DNA from: Candidatus Parabeggiatoa sp. nov. 2
Lineage (GTDB): Bacteria; Pseudomonadota; Gammaproteobacteria; Beggiatoales; Beggiatoaceae
Direction: 5' to 3'
Length of the DNA stretch: 38,359 nt
NCBI GenBank assembly: GCA_002085445.1
Contig: NBMI01000231.1
Coordinates: 1-38,359 of the forward strand
Positions 1-8,526 of the stretch are shown here, one piece after another (within the stretch, counting starts at the first letter, position 1; each line of letters starts with the position of its first letter). The notes under the pieces were generated by a model. It made no database searches. It saw only the letters and a list, made by a program, of their open reading frames with translations, and was not told where the DNA came from. The position numbers and the translations under genes were made by a program.

Positions 1-570
1 AAACGCCCGACGCGCTACATCTTGCAACTGCCAAACACCATGATTGCAAGGCATTTTGGACTAATGATAACCGGCTTGCTACGGTTTCTACTTTAGCTGT
101 CAATATATTGGAAGCTTTGCGAAGCTTGGCGCACCCACGCGACGCTCGCTAAACCCACTGCAACCGTTCGATTAATGAAAAATGATTATCGTCTTGAGGA
201 ATAGTGGTTACAGAAGTCGCTCTACTCACCCGACGCTTGCTAGGGATATCAGAGGTGCGATTCTTGTGAGTTATGGGTGTGTCCCACTTGTCCCACTCAT
301 TGCTCGTTGTCTTGGTACTCAAACCTTAAGGCTTCTTTTGAGGGCCAGGTTTTCAAATTCAATAGTTGAGAATGATGCTAAAAATAATTGCTCGCCTTTG
401 GTGGGCAGGTTCGTCGTGGGCGATTGCTCGCATAGTGGGGCCAGTTCGTCGTAGACGATTGATCGCCTTTAGTGGGCCAGTTCGTCGTAGACAATTGCTC
501 GCCTATAGTGGGCCAGTTCGTCGTAGGCGATTGATCGCTTTGAAGGGGCCATTCTCAACTAAATTAGAGG

Positions 571-609
571 TTCAGGCTAAAGTTTCGCTCCGCGAAACTT
601 TAGCCTGAA
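571..609. repeat. perfect 18-bp inverted repeat (dispersed hairpin)
   Basis: The arms 571-588 and 592-609 are exact reverse complements around a 3-base loop, with the core ggctaaagtttcgc. A close relative with the same outer arms (caggctaaagttt) is at about 34554-34592. Shorter versions with gcaaaagttt arms occur near 1041, 20370 and 34524. It is a dispersed hairpin family. It has no T-tract, so a terminator role is not supported. Confidence 0.75.
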
Positions 610-661
610 GGTGAGTTTTTGTTAATCGCATCCCACAAGAAGGTTTCTAAAAATTTAAGGG

Positions 662-800
662 TTTTTTGAGGGCCATGTTGTCATTATTGATGACCCCCTT
701 TTCAAAAGCAGTAGGACAAGTGGGACACACCCTGATTTATTGGTTTCTCTGTGTACGTTTTGTTGTTCAGTGGCAGTGCTACCACATACAGATACACAAC
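662..800 (+). repeat. dispersed repeat, copy A (~140 bp)
   Basis: It runs from ttttttgagggccatgttg to the cagtggcagtgc..accac segment. It is nearly identical to 5331-5481 in the same orientation. Shorter relatives (gggccatgttg and gggacacaccc blocks) are near 32208-32360, with the gggacacaccc block also near 26500. No coding capacity is evident. Confidence 0.75.
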
Positions 801-827
801 ACTTGATACCCTTACCCGACACTTTCA

Positions 828-1015
828 TTAAGGAAAAGGCCCGTTTGTAGTAGGCGATTTATCGCCTCACGCGCAGTCGTCCAAACAGTCGTCCAAACGT
901 TAGTTTGGCAGAGTAGTGATACGCTGGACCCTGTTATTGACTATTTTTTGGCGGGTTTTTGCAGTATCGATTTTGAGGGCCATAAAATAGGTATTCAAAT
1001 TAAGTTATGGCCCCC
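828..1015 (+). repeat. dispersed repeat, present inverted at 20340-20600
   Basis: The blocks ggcgatttatcgcctcacgcg, gttattgactattttttggcggg and gagggccataaaatag..taagttatggcccc reappear in reverse complement and in the same order at 20340-20600, where extra hairpins have been inserted. The pair shows that the element moves or recombines in both orientations. Confidence 0.7.
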
Positions 1016-1587
1016 TGTCGCGCTTCATTACTCGAAGCAAAAGTAAGTTTCTCCGAAACTTTTGCCTCGCTCTACCCACCCTACGCTTGCTACGCTTGCT
1101 ACCCAGTTAGGTCGTTCATTTATCTTGAGATTGACTTCTAATTTGCCCTTGATTCTTGGCTTATTGAGGGTGGTTTCTTTTTGATGTTTCGTTGGAACAG
1201 TCGGCTTCTTTAAGCTAAGTGGTTGATTTGTGGGTTGCTTTTTCTTTAACCCTAGCGTTAGTTTGGACCGGTTGCCGGGCGCGGGGGAGAGGGGGCTTTG
1301 CGAGTGGCTGGCTTGTGGTTTTTTCTTTAATTCCAAGTCGTGTATTTTGGTGAGAGTGAATGTGGTCTGTCCCCTATTTTTTCTGCACCGAAGTTACGAT
1401 ACCACCGAAGAAAATTTCACCGGTACCATTTTCAACGGATAAAGCTGGAGTGCAAGTCAACCTTGCACTGTGCAATAATACCTTCGCCAATTTCGCCAAT
1501 GGCGGTTGACTGGATTTAACCCTCAATGCCACACAGTTTGCGGAATTAGAAAGAAATAATCCCCCCCGCCTTTGGTAAAGCCGTCGT

Positions 1588-2046
1588 CTAATAGCTGAAG
1601 TGCCCTAAAGGGCACTGAAGACTGAAAAATTCTGCATCAGATTGAGTATCTTGTTCAAGAAAAAAAACGGCAATTATTTTTCGTTGATGACGTACATCAG
1701 TTGAATATTTTGAACCGGTACATAAATAGTGATAAAAAGGAGCCAGTTCCTCTGATTGGCGACGATAAGCAGCATATAAACCAGTGACAGTATCCCGAAC
1801 TTTTTGCACGACTTCATTCAATACTTCATTACTTCTAAGACTTTTTTTACTTTCAATGCGGTAGCCCCTGAAATCTTTTATTTCAATAAGGAATAAGCGA
1901 TTATCAGACAATGCTAAAATATCAACTGCCTTGCTACCTTGACTTTTCCTAACATGGTTCATGAAAAAGTGACTTTCATCATACTTAATCACTTCCCAGT
2001 TGTCAGGAAAGGCGAAAGTCAATTTTTGCTCTTCAATAGTTTTCAT
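1588..2046 (-). CDS. PD-(D/E)XK nuclease-like protein, partner of AAA ATPase (3' end probably truncated)
   Basis: This 152-residue protein is not assigned to a named family. Residues 40-60 show a strand-loop-strand with D42, then E55-I-K57 in a hydrophobic strand (LFLIEIK), which is the spacing of a PD-(D/E)XK nuclease core. The start codon overlaps the stop of the upstream ATPase gene by 4 bases (ATGA), so the two are translationally coupled and probably work together. The last ten or so codons run through a dispersed hairpin (gtgccctaaagggcac, 1608-1623; also near 18613), so the natural C-terminus was probably lost to repeat insertion. Nuclease activity and a defence role are inference; the motif and overlap are seen directly. 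Confidence 0.6.
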   Translation of the reverse strand: MKTIEEQKLTFAFPDNWEVIKYDESHFFMNHVRKSQGSKAVDILALSDNRLFLIEIKDFRGYRIESKKSLRSNEVLNEVVQKVRDTVTGLYAAYRRQSEELAPFYHYLCTGSKYSTDVRHQRKIIAVFFLEQDTQSDAEFFSLQCPLGHFSY

Positions 2047-3164
2047 GCGGCTTCCGCTTTAAAAATTTCTTGATAAAACACGTCTTGTTCTCTATCAAAT
2101 TGATCCAAGCCAGCATCAATCACAACCACATTAGACAAATCGTCTAATTGTTCACCGTGTTCTACTTCTATTCCTTGTTCCCCTTTCTGTAGGCTAAAAA
2201 AATGAGTGGGCATTTTGGATGAGATGGCACGCAAGTATAATTCCTTCATTAAAAATAAATCATGTGTCGTCAGTATCACCTGCACCCCGGCTTTTACCAG
2301 TGCCACCAGTGTATCAACCAATTTCACTTGCAATCTGGCATTGATGCTCACTTCGGGTTCATCCCAAAATAAGGTGCTGCCTTTTGCCAAGCCCCCATTT
2401 TTAATCAAATAAGTCAACATGGCGATTTTGCGTAAGCCTTCAGGCACTAATGAGATTTCCATTTTGCCGTTTTCAGTATGCTGTAAGTAGAAACGGTTAA
2501 ATTCGAGAATAACGAAGCCCTGCAAAATGTTTTCTAATGGTGCAACTAATTCGGCCATTTCTTGGGCACGTTTACCTTTCAATGGAGTGGCACTCAGGGC
2601 TTTACACAAATCATAATAAATGGCATCAAATGCCAATTCTCGTTCTTCGTAACTTTTCATAAAGCCGGGGTAGAACGATAAAACTTCCTTTATCGGAAAA
2701 AACAGAGGTAGCGGGGTTCGTTTAAACGTTTCTAATCTGTTTTTAGAAGATTTCAGAGTATTAAAAGATGGCGATTGCTCCTCCAATTTGACTTTTTCTT
2801 TGGCAGTGACAAAAAACGAAAAAGCTGTCGTCAATTGGGGGGCTGCTTGCCCAATAAGCGAAGAAGTCATTTTAATTTCAGCACGTTGCCGCTGTCGAAG
2901 ACGGCATAAACGACCTAATTTTTCTGGACGAAACACCGTTTTTAATTTGTCAGCTAAGTCACGCTGCCACAATTCCTTATTTTTTGCTTGATGCTGAGAG
3001 TCTTGCAACGCTTCATGCAAAACAGATAGGGTGGCATAACCTAAACAAAGCAAATGACTTTTACCGGTGCCATTATCCCCAATAATGACATTCAGCCCCG
3101 GTGAAAATTCAAATTGTGCTTCCGAAAAAATGGTGAAATTTTTAATGTGTAGTGTATGTAGCAT
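2043..3164 (-). CDS. AAA/RecF-like ATP-binding protein (AAA_15/AAA_21 type)
   Basis: This 373-residue P-loop ATPase belongs to the ABC/SMC-related AAA_15/21 group. It shows an N-terminal strand (LHIKNFTIF) typical of RecF/OLD proteins, Walker A GDNGTGKS at residues 29-36, a signature-like SLVPEGLRK at 238-246, Walker B LFWDEPE at 265-271, and a switch histidine in ILTTHD at 297-302. The arrangement fits an ATP-driven DNA-associated motor or sensor. A strong ribosome site (GGGAGGA) precedes the ATG. It overlaps the downstream PD-(D/E)XK-like gene by 4 bases. Such ATPase plus nuclease pairs are common in phage-defence modules, but the exact type cannot be named here. Confidence 0.8.
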   Translation of the reverse strand: MLHTLHIKNFTIFSEAQFEFSPGLNVIIGDNGTGKSHLLCLGYATLSVLHEALQDSQHQAKNKELWQRDLADKLKTVFRPEKLGRLCRLRQRQRAEIKMTSSLIGQAAPQLTTAFSFFVTAKEKVKLEEQSPSFNTLKSSKNRLETFKRTPLPLFFPIKEVLSFYPGFMKSYEERELAFDAIYYDLCKALSATPLKGKRAQEMAELVAPLENILQGFVILEFNRFYLQHTENGKMEISLVPEGLRKIAMLTYLIKNGGLAKGSTLFWDEPEVSINARLQVKLVDTLVALVKAGVQVILTTHDLFLMKELYLRAISSKMPTHFFSLQKGEQGIEVEHGEQLDDLSNVVVIDAGLDQFDREQDVFYQEIFKAEAA

Positions 3165-3408
3165 TCAATTAATCCTCCCTTTAAGACACCAAATCGGCTA
3201 CTGTCCATGATCACACCGCTGGTGTGTCGAGAAAATTTTTAGCAATAGCGCAAAATCAAGCAGTAATCGAACCTAAGTTATTGATTTGTCGCTGAAGAAA
3301 AGCGGCCTTTCTGCCGAATTTTGCGGTATTACAATTTTTATTAGACAGTCATCGTTTTAAAAAAATTCAAGTGTCTTTTTCTGTTTCTGTAACAGAATAT
3401 TAGCTGTT

Positions 3409-3620
3409 TCAATTAGAGGTACTAATAATGGTATCTTTATCAAAATTTATCCAAATCTCACCGGGATTCATGTCATCAAGATTGTTGATGACAGTTGAAC
3501 TATCAGAAAACCGCTTGGCTCCTACTTGTCCACTTTCTTCATTTCTGTGCAACAAATAGATACTCTCTACGAGCATCCAGTCCAAAATCAATGGATTATG
3601 AGTAGTGAGTATAAATTTTA
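3409..3620 (-). pseudogene. C-terminal remnant of an AAA_15-type ATPase
   Basis: The readable part contains FILTTHNPLILDW, the switch-histidine strand of an AAA_15/OLD-like ATPase, followed by about 60 residues typical of the C-terminus of this family (SIYLLHRNEESG). No Walker A or Walker B region exists upstream. The open frame extends to 3684 only through a TTG codon and unrelated residues. It is therefore a fragment, and is distinct from the intact ATPase at 2043-3164. Confidence 0.6.
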
Positions 3621-3729
3621 AGGCGATTATGGAAAAGAGTTCGTAACGCCTCAGATTAATCATCCCGTTTGTGAAATGGTTCAAAGTGGTGTTGTTGAAT
3701 AAGTCAATCGCTTAAAACACAAACCGTTG

Positions 3730-4851
3730 CTAAAAAGCGGGATTTGCTGTCAGTCTTTGGGAACGCATGGTTTGTAAATCTTTAAGGTAAATGAAATTGC
3801 CATCAAAATCACCTTGTACCGTCACCCAGCGTCCAAAGTAAAATTTGACATAGTCGTCTAAGCCTTCTTCTACAACGATTTTATAGTTGCCACTGTCTTG
3901 AGTGATTAATCCAACGAGTTTTGGTTTGATACTATCAGCATAATTTAAAACGCCTTCTATTTTAATGGGTTTTCGTGTGACGGCAAAGGATTTGTCGTTA
4001 AAATCTAATTCAATCTCAGCGCTGAGTCTTGTCAAACCCACGATTTTTTTTGAGCTAGATAAACCGACAAACTGAATCTGATCACCCTCCGGCGCTATAT
4101 CATGCGTTAAGGCTAAAAAATTTTGGTAATAGCCGGGTGTTTTAATCCGTTCTTTTAAGTCGATTTCTTTAAAATCATTAATCAAGTTAATCCCAATCAA
4201 CATTTCGTCAATAACGGGTGCGATGTCTTGCGTTGATGGATTTTCACTCGTGGCAACCAGTTTAAGGGTCATCGAAAAATTATTCTTATCTGTGTTGGAA
4301 AGAGATAGCGCGGCAATAAACGGATTATCATTTTGCCTTGCGCCCGTTTTTTGATAATCAATACCTAACAATCGTTGGGTTGTCTTCTCTATCAAAACCT
4401 TCAAGGACGTGAGTCGCTTGATAAATTCGTCGTAAATGACGGCTCCAGAAGTCACAGCTTTGCCTTGCAAAAATAAATGGAGTTCCGTGTCTTGAAGTTT
4501 AACCGGTTGAGTTTGAAGATAAGATTCAAAATCGACTTGATGGGATAATTGAGTTAATGCTTGATAGATCCGCTCGGAGGGATAGCCTGATAATGCTTTC
4601 TTAATCAATTCCTTAGCGGCTTTCCATTCCTTACATTCGTAGGCTAATGAAGCGGCACTACAATAAATGACGGAACGAGTTGGCTCTGACGCGTTTTCAT
4701 CTGGAATAAGGGCGGCGGCTTGTGACTCATACTCAAAGGCTTCATGCGATAACGCGTTGGCACGCGCTTGTTCACCATTATGCCGTGCAACCATTGCCCG
4801 TTGAGACAATTTCATCGCTTGATTATGTAGTTCGCTAACGTTGTTCATCAT
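3730..4851 (-). CDS. hypothetical protein with TPR-like helical N-terminus
   Basis: This 373-residue protein is not assigned to a named family. Residues 1-105 are Ala-rich helices with MIT/TPR spacing (AMVARHNGEQARANALSHEA, then SAASLAYECKEWKAAKELIKKAL). The remaining ~270 residues are a mixed alpha/beta region with no motif I can name. The last ~60 residues form short strands (YYVKFYFGRW-like). There is no signal peptide and no membrane segment, so it is probably cytoplasmic. Two adjacent ATG codons sit at the start without a clear ribosome site. The gene stands alone. A small insertion element lies 40 bp upstream of its start and may have separated it from its promoter. Confidence 0.7.
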   Translation of the reverse strand: MMNNVSELHNQAMKLSQRAMVARHNGEQARANALSHEAFEYESQAAALIPDENASEPTRSVIYCSAASLAYECKEWKAAKELIKKALSGYPSERIYQALTQLSHQVDFESYLQTQPVKLQDTELHLFLQGKAVTSGAVIYDEFIKRLTSLKVLIEKTTQRLLGIDYQKTGARQNDNPFIAALSLSNTDKNNFSMTLKLVATSENPSTQDIAPVIDEMLIGINLINDFKEIDLKERIKTPGYYQNFLALTHDIAPEGDQIQFVGLSSSKKIVGLTRLSAEIELDFNDKSFAVTRKPIKIEGVLNYADSIKPKLVGLITQDSGNYKIVVEEGLDDYVKFYFGRWVTVQGDFDGNFIYLKDLQTMRSQRLTANPAF

Positions 4852-4891
4852 ATTTTGACTATTTTAACCCAAGGTGTGCTAAATTCAACAA

Positions 4892-5075
4892 GGGCGCATT
4901 TCTATTTTCCCGCTTGACTAGAACCAACGATTTCAACCCCTTCGGGGTTGATGCTTTGCTTTAACTTTACCACAGGTTTCACTAAAGCTATTATCTCGCT
5001 CCGCTCGTTACTACGTTTCACATTCAACCCCTTTGGGGTTGATGCTTTAGTAAGCGGGAAAATAGAAATGCACCC
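4892..5075. mobile_element. MITE-like element with 27-bp TIRs and 9-bp target duplication
   Basis: The left end gggcgcatttctattttccc and its inverted counterpart at 5048-5075 match over about 27 bp with one or two mismatches. The 9-bp word attcaacaa stands immediately outside both ends (4883-4891 and 5076-5084), the mark of a transposition event. The 184-bp interior encodes no protein and consists of the palindromes caaccccttcggggttg / caacccctttggggttg plus an accacaggttt block that recurs at 36245-36640. It was presumably moved in trans by a transposase giving 9-bp duplications; the family cannot be told from here. Confidence 0.8.
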
Positions 5076-5330
5076 ATTCAACAATCACAATAAATGTTGG
5101 TAATTTATCTGGTTTTAAACGAGTTTTTCCTTGATTATTTTGTCAACGGTCAAGCAGCATGGTGTTTGGAAACAAGCCATACAATTCAATTTATAAAAAC
5201 CAACCGCTTCCTCGTCAATCACCGGGATTCCATCCGCTAATGATGCGATTTCTAGTTTGGGAGTCATTGGGAATTCGTTCATGGGGTGGGATATTGAAAT
5301 TGGTATGCTAGAAAAAAATTAAGGTAAGGG

Positions 5331-5481
5331 CTTTTTGAGGGCCATGTTGTCAAATTGATTAGATTAATTTTATTGATGGCTCCCTTTTCAAAAGCAGTAG
5401 GACAAGTGGAACACACCCTGATTTATTGGTTTCTCGGTGTACGTGTTGTTGTTCAGTGGCAGTGCCACCACCTACAGATAC
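5331..5481 (+). repeat. dispersed repeat, copy B (~150 bp)
   Basis: This is a near-copy of 662-800 in the same orientation, including the aaaagcagtaggacaagtgg and cagtggcagtgccaccacc segments. It carries an extra ~12-bp stretch after the first block. The open frame across it is a translation of the repeat. Confidence 0.75.
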
Positions 5482-5709
5482 GCTTAACGAAATACGGGTG
5501 GGTGGTTAGTCCTTACCACCCGACTGGGACTTTCACCCGGCAAGAAATGCTGAGCCTCGCTTGAGGCACCCCCCCTACGACGCTTGCCAGAAAAAGTTTT
5601 AAGTACCGATGCATAAATCTTCATGCATTTTAGTCGAGGTGACACTGACGTTTTTTCAAACAAGACTGGGTTTCTAAATACCCGATTATTTTTTATGCAC
5701 AGGTACTTA

Positions 5710-6423
5710 TTACCTAATGCGCTGCAAGGTAAAACGTTCTGTTAATGCGCTTTGTAGATCAATCTGCTTTTCTTCTGGAGTATAACCAACCTTTTCTACA
5801 CGCACAGTGTACACACCCGCCGGTAGTTTCACGTTTAAACGGGTAGAGCCGTAGTTTTTTCCATTAATAAAGACGGTGTCATCGCGTACATTTGAACGTA
5901 CAGTAAGCGTAAAGATTGCCTGTTCTACAGGCTTGCTCTGTTCTTCAATTCCAGTAGGCTTAGGTACAATTTCTCCAGGTTTAACCGATTCTCCAACCTC
6001 TACACTTGGTGACCCATTTTGCTTTTCAAACCAAGTGTTGATACTCGGATTATTTTTAACAACATGAAATAGAATCATAGCTCCAATAATACCCACAATC
6101 ACCAACGTGATTATTATTGTTTTAGCGGTTTTCTTTATGGATTCAATTTTCGACTGGATTTGTCGAATTTGCCGCTGTGCATTAGTAATATTATTTAACT
6201 CGTTTTGGAGTTCTACAACGGTTTGAGTCAGTTCACTTGGAATATTATTAGTCTCGGTACTCAGAGAAGATATAGAGTCTGCATGCCCAGAAAGAGCCAC
6301 GTTTTTAGACAGTCTGTTAAGCTCAGTAACGCGCTCCCTGGAATCATCGTAATTTTCCCATAGATTGGAACGCTTATTAAACACCACGTCATAAATTTCT
6401 TCTGAGGGAGTTTCTATTTTCAT
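5710..6423 (-). CDS. membrane-anchored PEGA-domain protein of the WXG/FtsK cluster
   Basis: This 237-residue protein has a cytoplasmic-type N-terminal region with a coiled coil at about 66-98, one transmembrane helix at 102-121 (IIITLVIVGIIGAMILFHVV), a Pro/Glu-rich linker, and a C-terminal PEGA domain at 170-236 (VFINGKNYGSTRL, then LPAGVYTVRVEKVGY). PEGA domains are small extracytoplasmic beta domains found on surface or envelope-associated proteins. The start overlaps the previous gene by 4 bases (ATGA), and it is the last gene of the cluster. It is a plausible envelope anchor for an ESX-like export machine; the role is inferred from context. Confidence 0.8.
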   Translation of the reverse strand: MKIETPSEEIYDVVFNKRSNLWENYDDSRERVTELNRLSKNVALSGHADSISSLSTETNNIPSELTQTVVELQNELNNITNAQRQIRQIQSKIESIKKTAKTIIITLVIVGIIGAMILFHVVKNNPSINTWFEKQNGSPSVEVGESVKPGEIVPKPTGIEEQSKPVEQAIFTLTVRSNVRDDTVFINGKNYGSTRLNVKLPAGVYTVRVEKVGYTPEEKQIDLQSALTERFTLQRIR

Positions 6424-6830
6424 TGTGTTGGTACTCCATTACAAACAGAATTTGCTAAAGCAATAGACTGTGCTATCTGTGGTAATAGTGATCTTGTTAC
6501 CAAATGATGTTCCTTGTATTGCTCGTCAAAGTGGTAAGCGGTATCAACATCCTGTTGTGTTGTTTCCAATAATTCAAATATTTCTTGTGAGAGTTTTTCT
6601 GCCTGTAGTGCATGTTCATTAGCAGAGTTGAGTTTTACTTTTGCTTTTTCAAGTGCGTCAGATTGTCCCTGAAATCCATCCACCATTTTCTTATCATCAT
6701 CTTGGTGCGGATTGAGATAGCGCATATTGATGTCTCGTGCCGCAGAGTCCTCCCATAACCCTTGTATTTCTTGACGAAATTCTTGTAAAGTGCGGGACTG
6801 CTGTTTAGTGTACCAAAGTGTCTCTTCCAT
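6420..6830 (-). CDS. small helical protein with a WXG-like motif
   Basis: This 136-residue, almost entirely helical protein has no signal peptide and no membrane segment. The motif W26-E-D-S-A-A-R recalls the W-K-D-E-A-R of the 90-residue protein in the same cluster and the W-x-G turn of WXG100 proteins. A coiled coil follows at about 55-100. Its ATG overlaps the stop of the coiled-coil gene (TGATG), and its own end overlaps the PEGA gene by 4 bases, so it is tightly coupled. It could be an enlarged WXG-type partner or substrate. The family is not certain. Confidence 0.6.
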   Translation of the reverse strand: MEETLWYTKQQSRTLQEFRQEIQGLWEDSAARDINMRYLNPHQDDDKKMVDGFQGQSDALEKAKVKLNSANEHALQAEKLSQEIFELLETTQQDVDTAYHFDEQYKEHHLVTRSLLPQIAQSIALANSVCNGVPTQ

Positions 6831-7870
6831 CAGTCGATTCTCCCAATAAAAAACGAGGCTTTCAAATCTGGACGATTGAATTCATAAAGTCGGTCAATTC
6901 TCCTTGTCAATTCATCTTGTGTAATAACCACCAAACGTTGGGCTGATTCTTCCAAACGATCGGCGTGACGAAGCTGAAATTGTGCCTCATATGTGAAACT
7001 TTGTGCCTCTTGTACATCATGCATCATCATATCAGCTTCGTTTTCCTCTTCAGTTGCTTTTTCATCAGCGATTAACACAGTACGCTTGGCCGCTTCAGCA
7101 TGTTCTAGGCTTCGTTCTGCGGCATTCACTGCCATATTGGCCCGTTCTTTCGTTTGTTCAGCAAGATTGATTGCCCGTTCAGCATGTCCCACGGCCGTTT
7201 GACAACATTGCACCCGTCTCTTTGCTCGTTCTTGCTCGGCGATTGCTGCTTTCAGCTCTTCAATAGCTACTTCTACCCGACGTTGGGCATGCAAAACTTC
7301 CTCTTCCGCACGCCTGACAGCTTCCTCGTAACCACTACAATCAGGCACATAATGACGAGTACGTCCTTCATGATCTGTGTAGCTATAAGCTGAATTCCGA
7401 CAATTTTGTAATGCACGTCGGGCAGATGCTAATTCCTGTTCTGCGTAAGATAGATGTTCTCTGGCAGTTTTGAGTTCGGCTTCAGCCTGTGCGACTCGCT
7501 GTTCAGCAGATGCTAACCACTGTAACGCATAATTAAGTTGTTCATGCCAAGAATTTTGCGTTTTGTTTGCTTCATTCCAACTCCTATTCACTTCATCAAG
7601 TGTTCTATGGGCTTGTTGCTTAGCTTCATGGCAATTGGATAACAAGGAATTGACTTCTTCCTGCATATCATTAACAGCGTATCGATCTTCTATAGCACGA
7701 TCAATCATTACGCTAGCACGATGATGTTCACGGTCTGCTTGTTCTTGCGAAAGCCGTTGTGTGTGATTTGCAGTTTCCAGCATCTCACTCGCTCTGCTTG
7801 ACCACCGCCTCAATTCTTGTTGCAAATCTTCCAGTATCAAGATTAGCTTTCGTGGATTGAAAATACTCAT
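6830..7870 (-). CDS. long Ala/Glu-rich coiled-coil protein of the WXG/FtsK cluster
   Basis: This 346-residue protein is dominated by heptad-patterned helices rich in Ala, Glu, Arg and Gln, with two long coiled-coil arms at about 40-175 and 190-310. They are separated by a short non-helical insert (SAYSYTDHEGRTRHYVPD) that could form a tip or hinge. No signal peptide or membrane segment is visible. The C-terminus ends in a short hydrophobic stretch (KASFFIGRID). It sits between the two WXG100-sized genes and the 136-residue gene, so it may be a structural or substrate component of the same system. No enzyme motif is seen. Confidence 0.75.
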   Translation of the reverse strand: MSIFNPRKLILILEDLQQELRRWSSRASEMLETANHTQRLSQEQADREHHRASVMIDRAIEDRYAVNDMQEEVNSLLSNCHEAKQQAHRTLDEVNRSWNEANKTQNSWHEQLNYALQWLASAEQRVAQAEAELKTAREHLSYAEQELASARRALQNCRNSAYSYTDHEGRTRHYVPDCSGYEEAVRRAEEEVLHAQRRVEVAIEELKAAIAEQERAKRRVQCCQTAVGHAERAINLAEQTKERANMAVNAAERSLEHAEAAKRTVLIADEKATEEENEADMMMHDVQEAQSFTYEAQFQLRHADRLEESAQRLVVITQDELTRRIDRLYEFNRPDLKASFFIGRID

Positions 7871-7885
7871 AATTAACCCTTGAGT

Positions 7886-8170
7886 TTACATATCCTCTTT
7901 ATTATCAGATTCTTCTAAAGTATGAATATGCTCATCAAGTATCTTAATGATTTGTTGTAAACGACTGATGTACTCATTAAAACGTTCACTTGTGCGTAAC
8001 CAATTAGCACAAAATTGTTCAGCAGCCTCACCTTGATAGAGGGGACTGAGGCTACGCCAACGATTCTGAAGTTGGTCAAGTTCTGGTTTTATTTGCTTAA
8101 AATGCTTGTCTAAGCGAGTATGATACGCCCTGAGTTTCACTAATAAAGTTGTTGTTGTATCAGCCACCAT
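7886..8170 (-). CDS. WXG100-like (ESX-type) small helical protein 2
   Basis: This 94-residue protein consists of two helices around a central turn, the size and shape of WXG100/EsxA-type proteins. The turn reads L-Y45-Q-G47-E-A-A, followed by F and W at the usual helical spacing (EQFCANW), so Y replaces the tryptophan of W-x-G. WXG100 proteins form antiparallel hairpin dimers and are substrates or partners of FtsK/SpoIIIE-type EccC ATPases. The gene overlaps the preceding 90-residue gene by 11 bases, as expected of a co-translated heterodimer pair. Assignment rests on length, central motif and the EccC-like neighbour; it is a divergent member. Confidence 0.65.
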   Translation of the reverse strand: MVADTTTTLLVKLRAYHTRLDKHFKQIKPELDQLQNRWRSLSPLYQGEAAEQFCANWLRTSERFNEYISRLQQIIKILDEHIHTLEESDNKEDM

Positions 8171-8432
8171 GTAGATACCTATCCAATGCGTCTAACTTGC
8201 TGTTGAGAAATTCAACGTGAGTGACGCTTTCTTGATTCACATATCGTCTTGCAATCTCATGCAGTTGTGTCCACTGCTCATCATAGTGTTGACGTGCCTC
8301 ATCTTTCCAATGAGGGGCTATCTCAGCATGTTGAGTTTCTAAGTTATTCAACGCCTCTCCTAGATGGGTATTAAAATCAAGCAGTGCCGCACGAAATTGA
8401 AGCATTTCGCGATGGACATCATCCATATTCAT
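8160..8432 (-). CDS. WXG100-like (ESX-type) small helical protein 1
   Basis: This 90-residue, all-helical protein has a central turn H-W42-K-D44-E-A-R, followed by Y and W (QHYDEQW). This matches the W-x-G then aromatic pattern of WXG100 proteins, with D in place of G. The ATG (8432) is chosen from the start of the helix pattern and the 11-base overlap with the second small gene. A dispersed repeat (8433-8526) separates it from the FtsK-like gene upstream, so it may have its own promoter or rely on read-through. It is likely the dimer partner of the 94-residue protein. Confidence 0.65.
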   Translation of the reverse strand: MNMDDVHREMLQFRAALLDFNTHLGEALNNLETQHAEIAPHWKDEARQHYDEQWTQLHEIARRYVNQESVTHVEFLNSKLDALDRYLHGG

Positions 8433-8526
8433 AATTGTTTACTCCACATAAGTAGGTACGCATAAATCCTTTAACATTTTTGGTGACGGTTTGTAGTAGT
8501 CGCTTTAGCGACTCACAAGCCGCTCA
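8433..8526. repeat. dispersed repeat inside the WXG/FtsK cluster
   Basis: The block agtaggtacgcataaat..ggtgacggt also occurs at 36075-36106. The block ggtttgtagtagtcgctttagcgact..cacaagccgctc also occurs at 22214-22250, and aaaagacttttgtttac follows in both places. It contains the palindrome agtcgctttagcgact, related to the array at 19731-20014. It interrupts an otherwise nearly gapless gene cluster. Confidence 0.65.

Larger units (their letters stand above)
1..1587. other. repeat-rich intergenic region
   Basis: No open frame here looks like a protein; the longest ones translate repeats. Positions 400-550 hold about four copies of a short unit (gtgggccagttcgtcgtag followed by a gattgatcgcc-type palindrome). 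A perfect 18-bp hairpin lies at 571-609. Copies of two dispersed repeats lie at 662-800 and 828-1015, with relatives near 5331 and 20340. A second hairpin with an aaaagt..acttttgc pattern is near 1041-1067. A poly-C tract precedes the nuclease gene end at about 1561. Confidence 0.7.

Noticed and set aside
366..608. 80-residue open frame with VRRR repeats
   Set aside because: The repeats reflect the cagttcgtcgtag DNA repeat; no ribosome site and no family resemblance.
4902..5084. 60-residue open frame
   Set aside because: It lies wholly inside the TIR-bounded element and encodes its palindromes.
6993..7393. Plus-strand open frames rich in Cys/Ser
   Set aside because: They are antisense to the Ala/Glu-rich coiled-coil gene, whose codons generate them.
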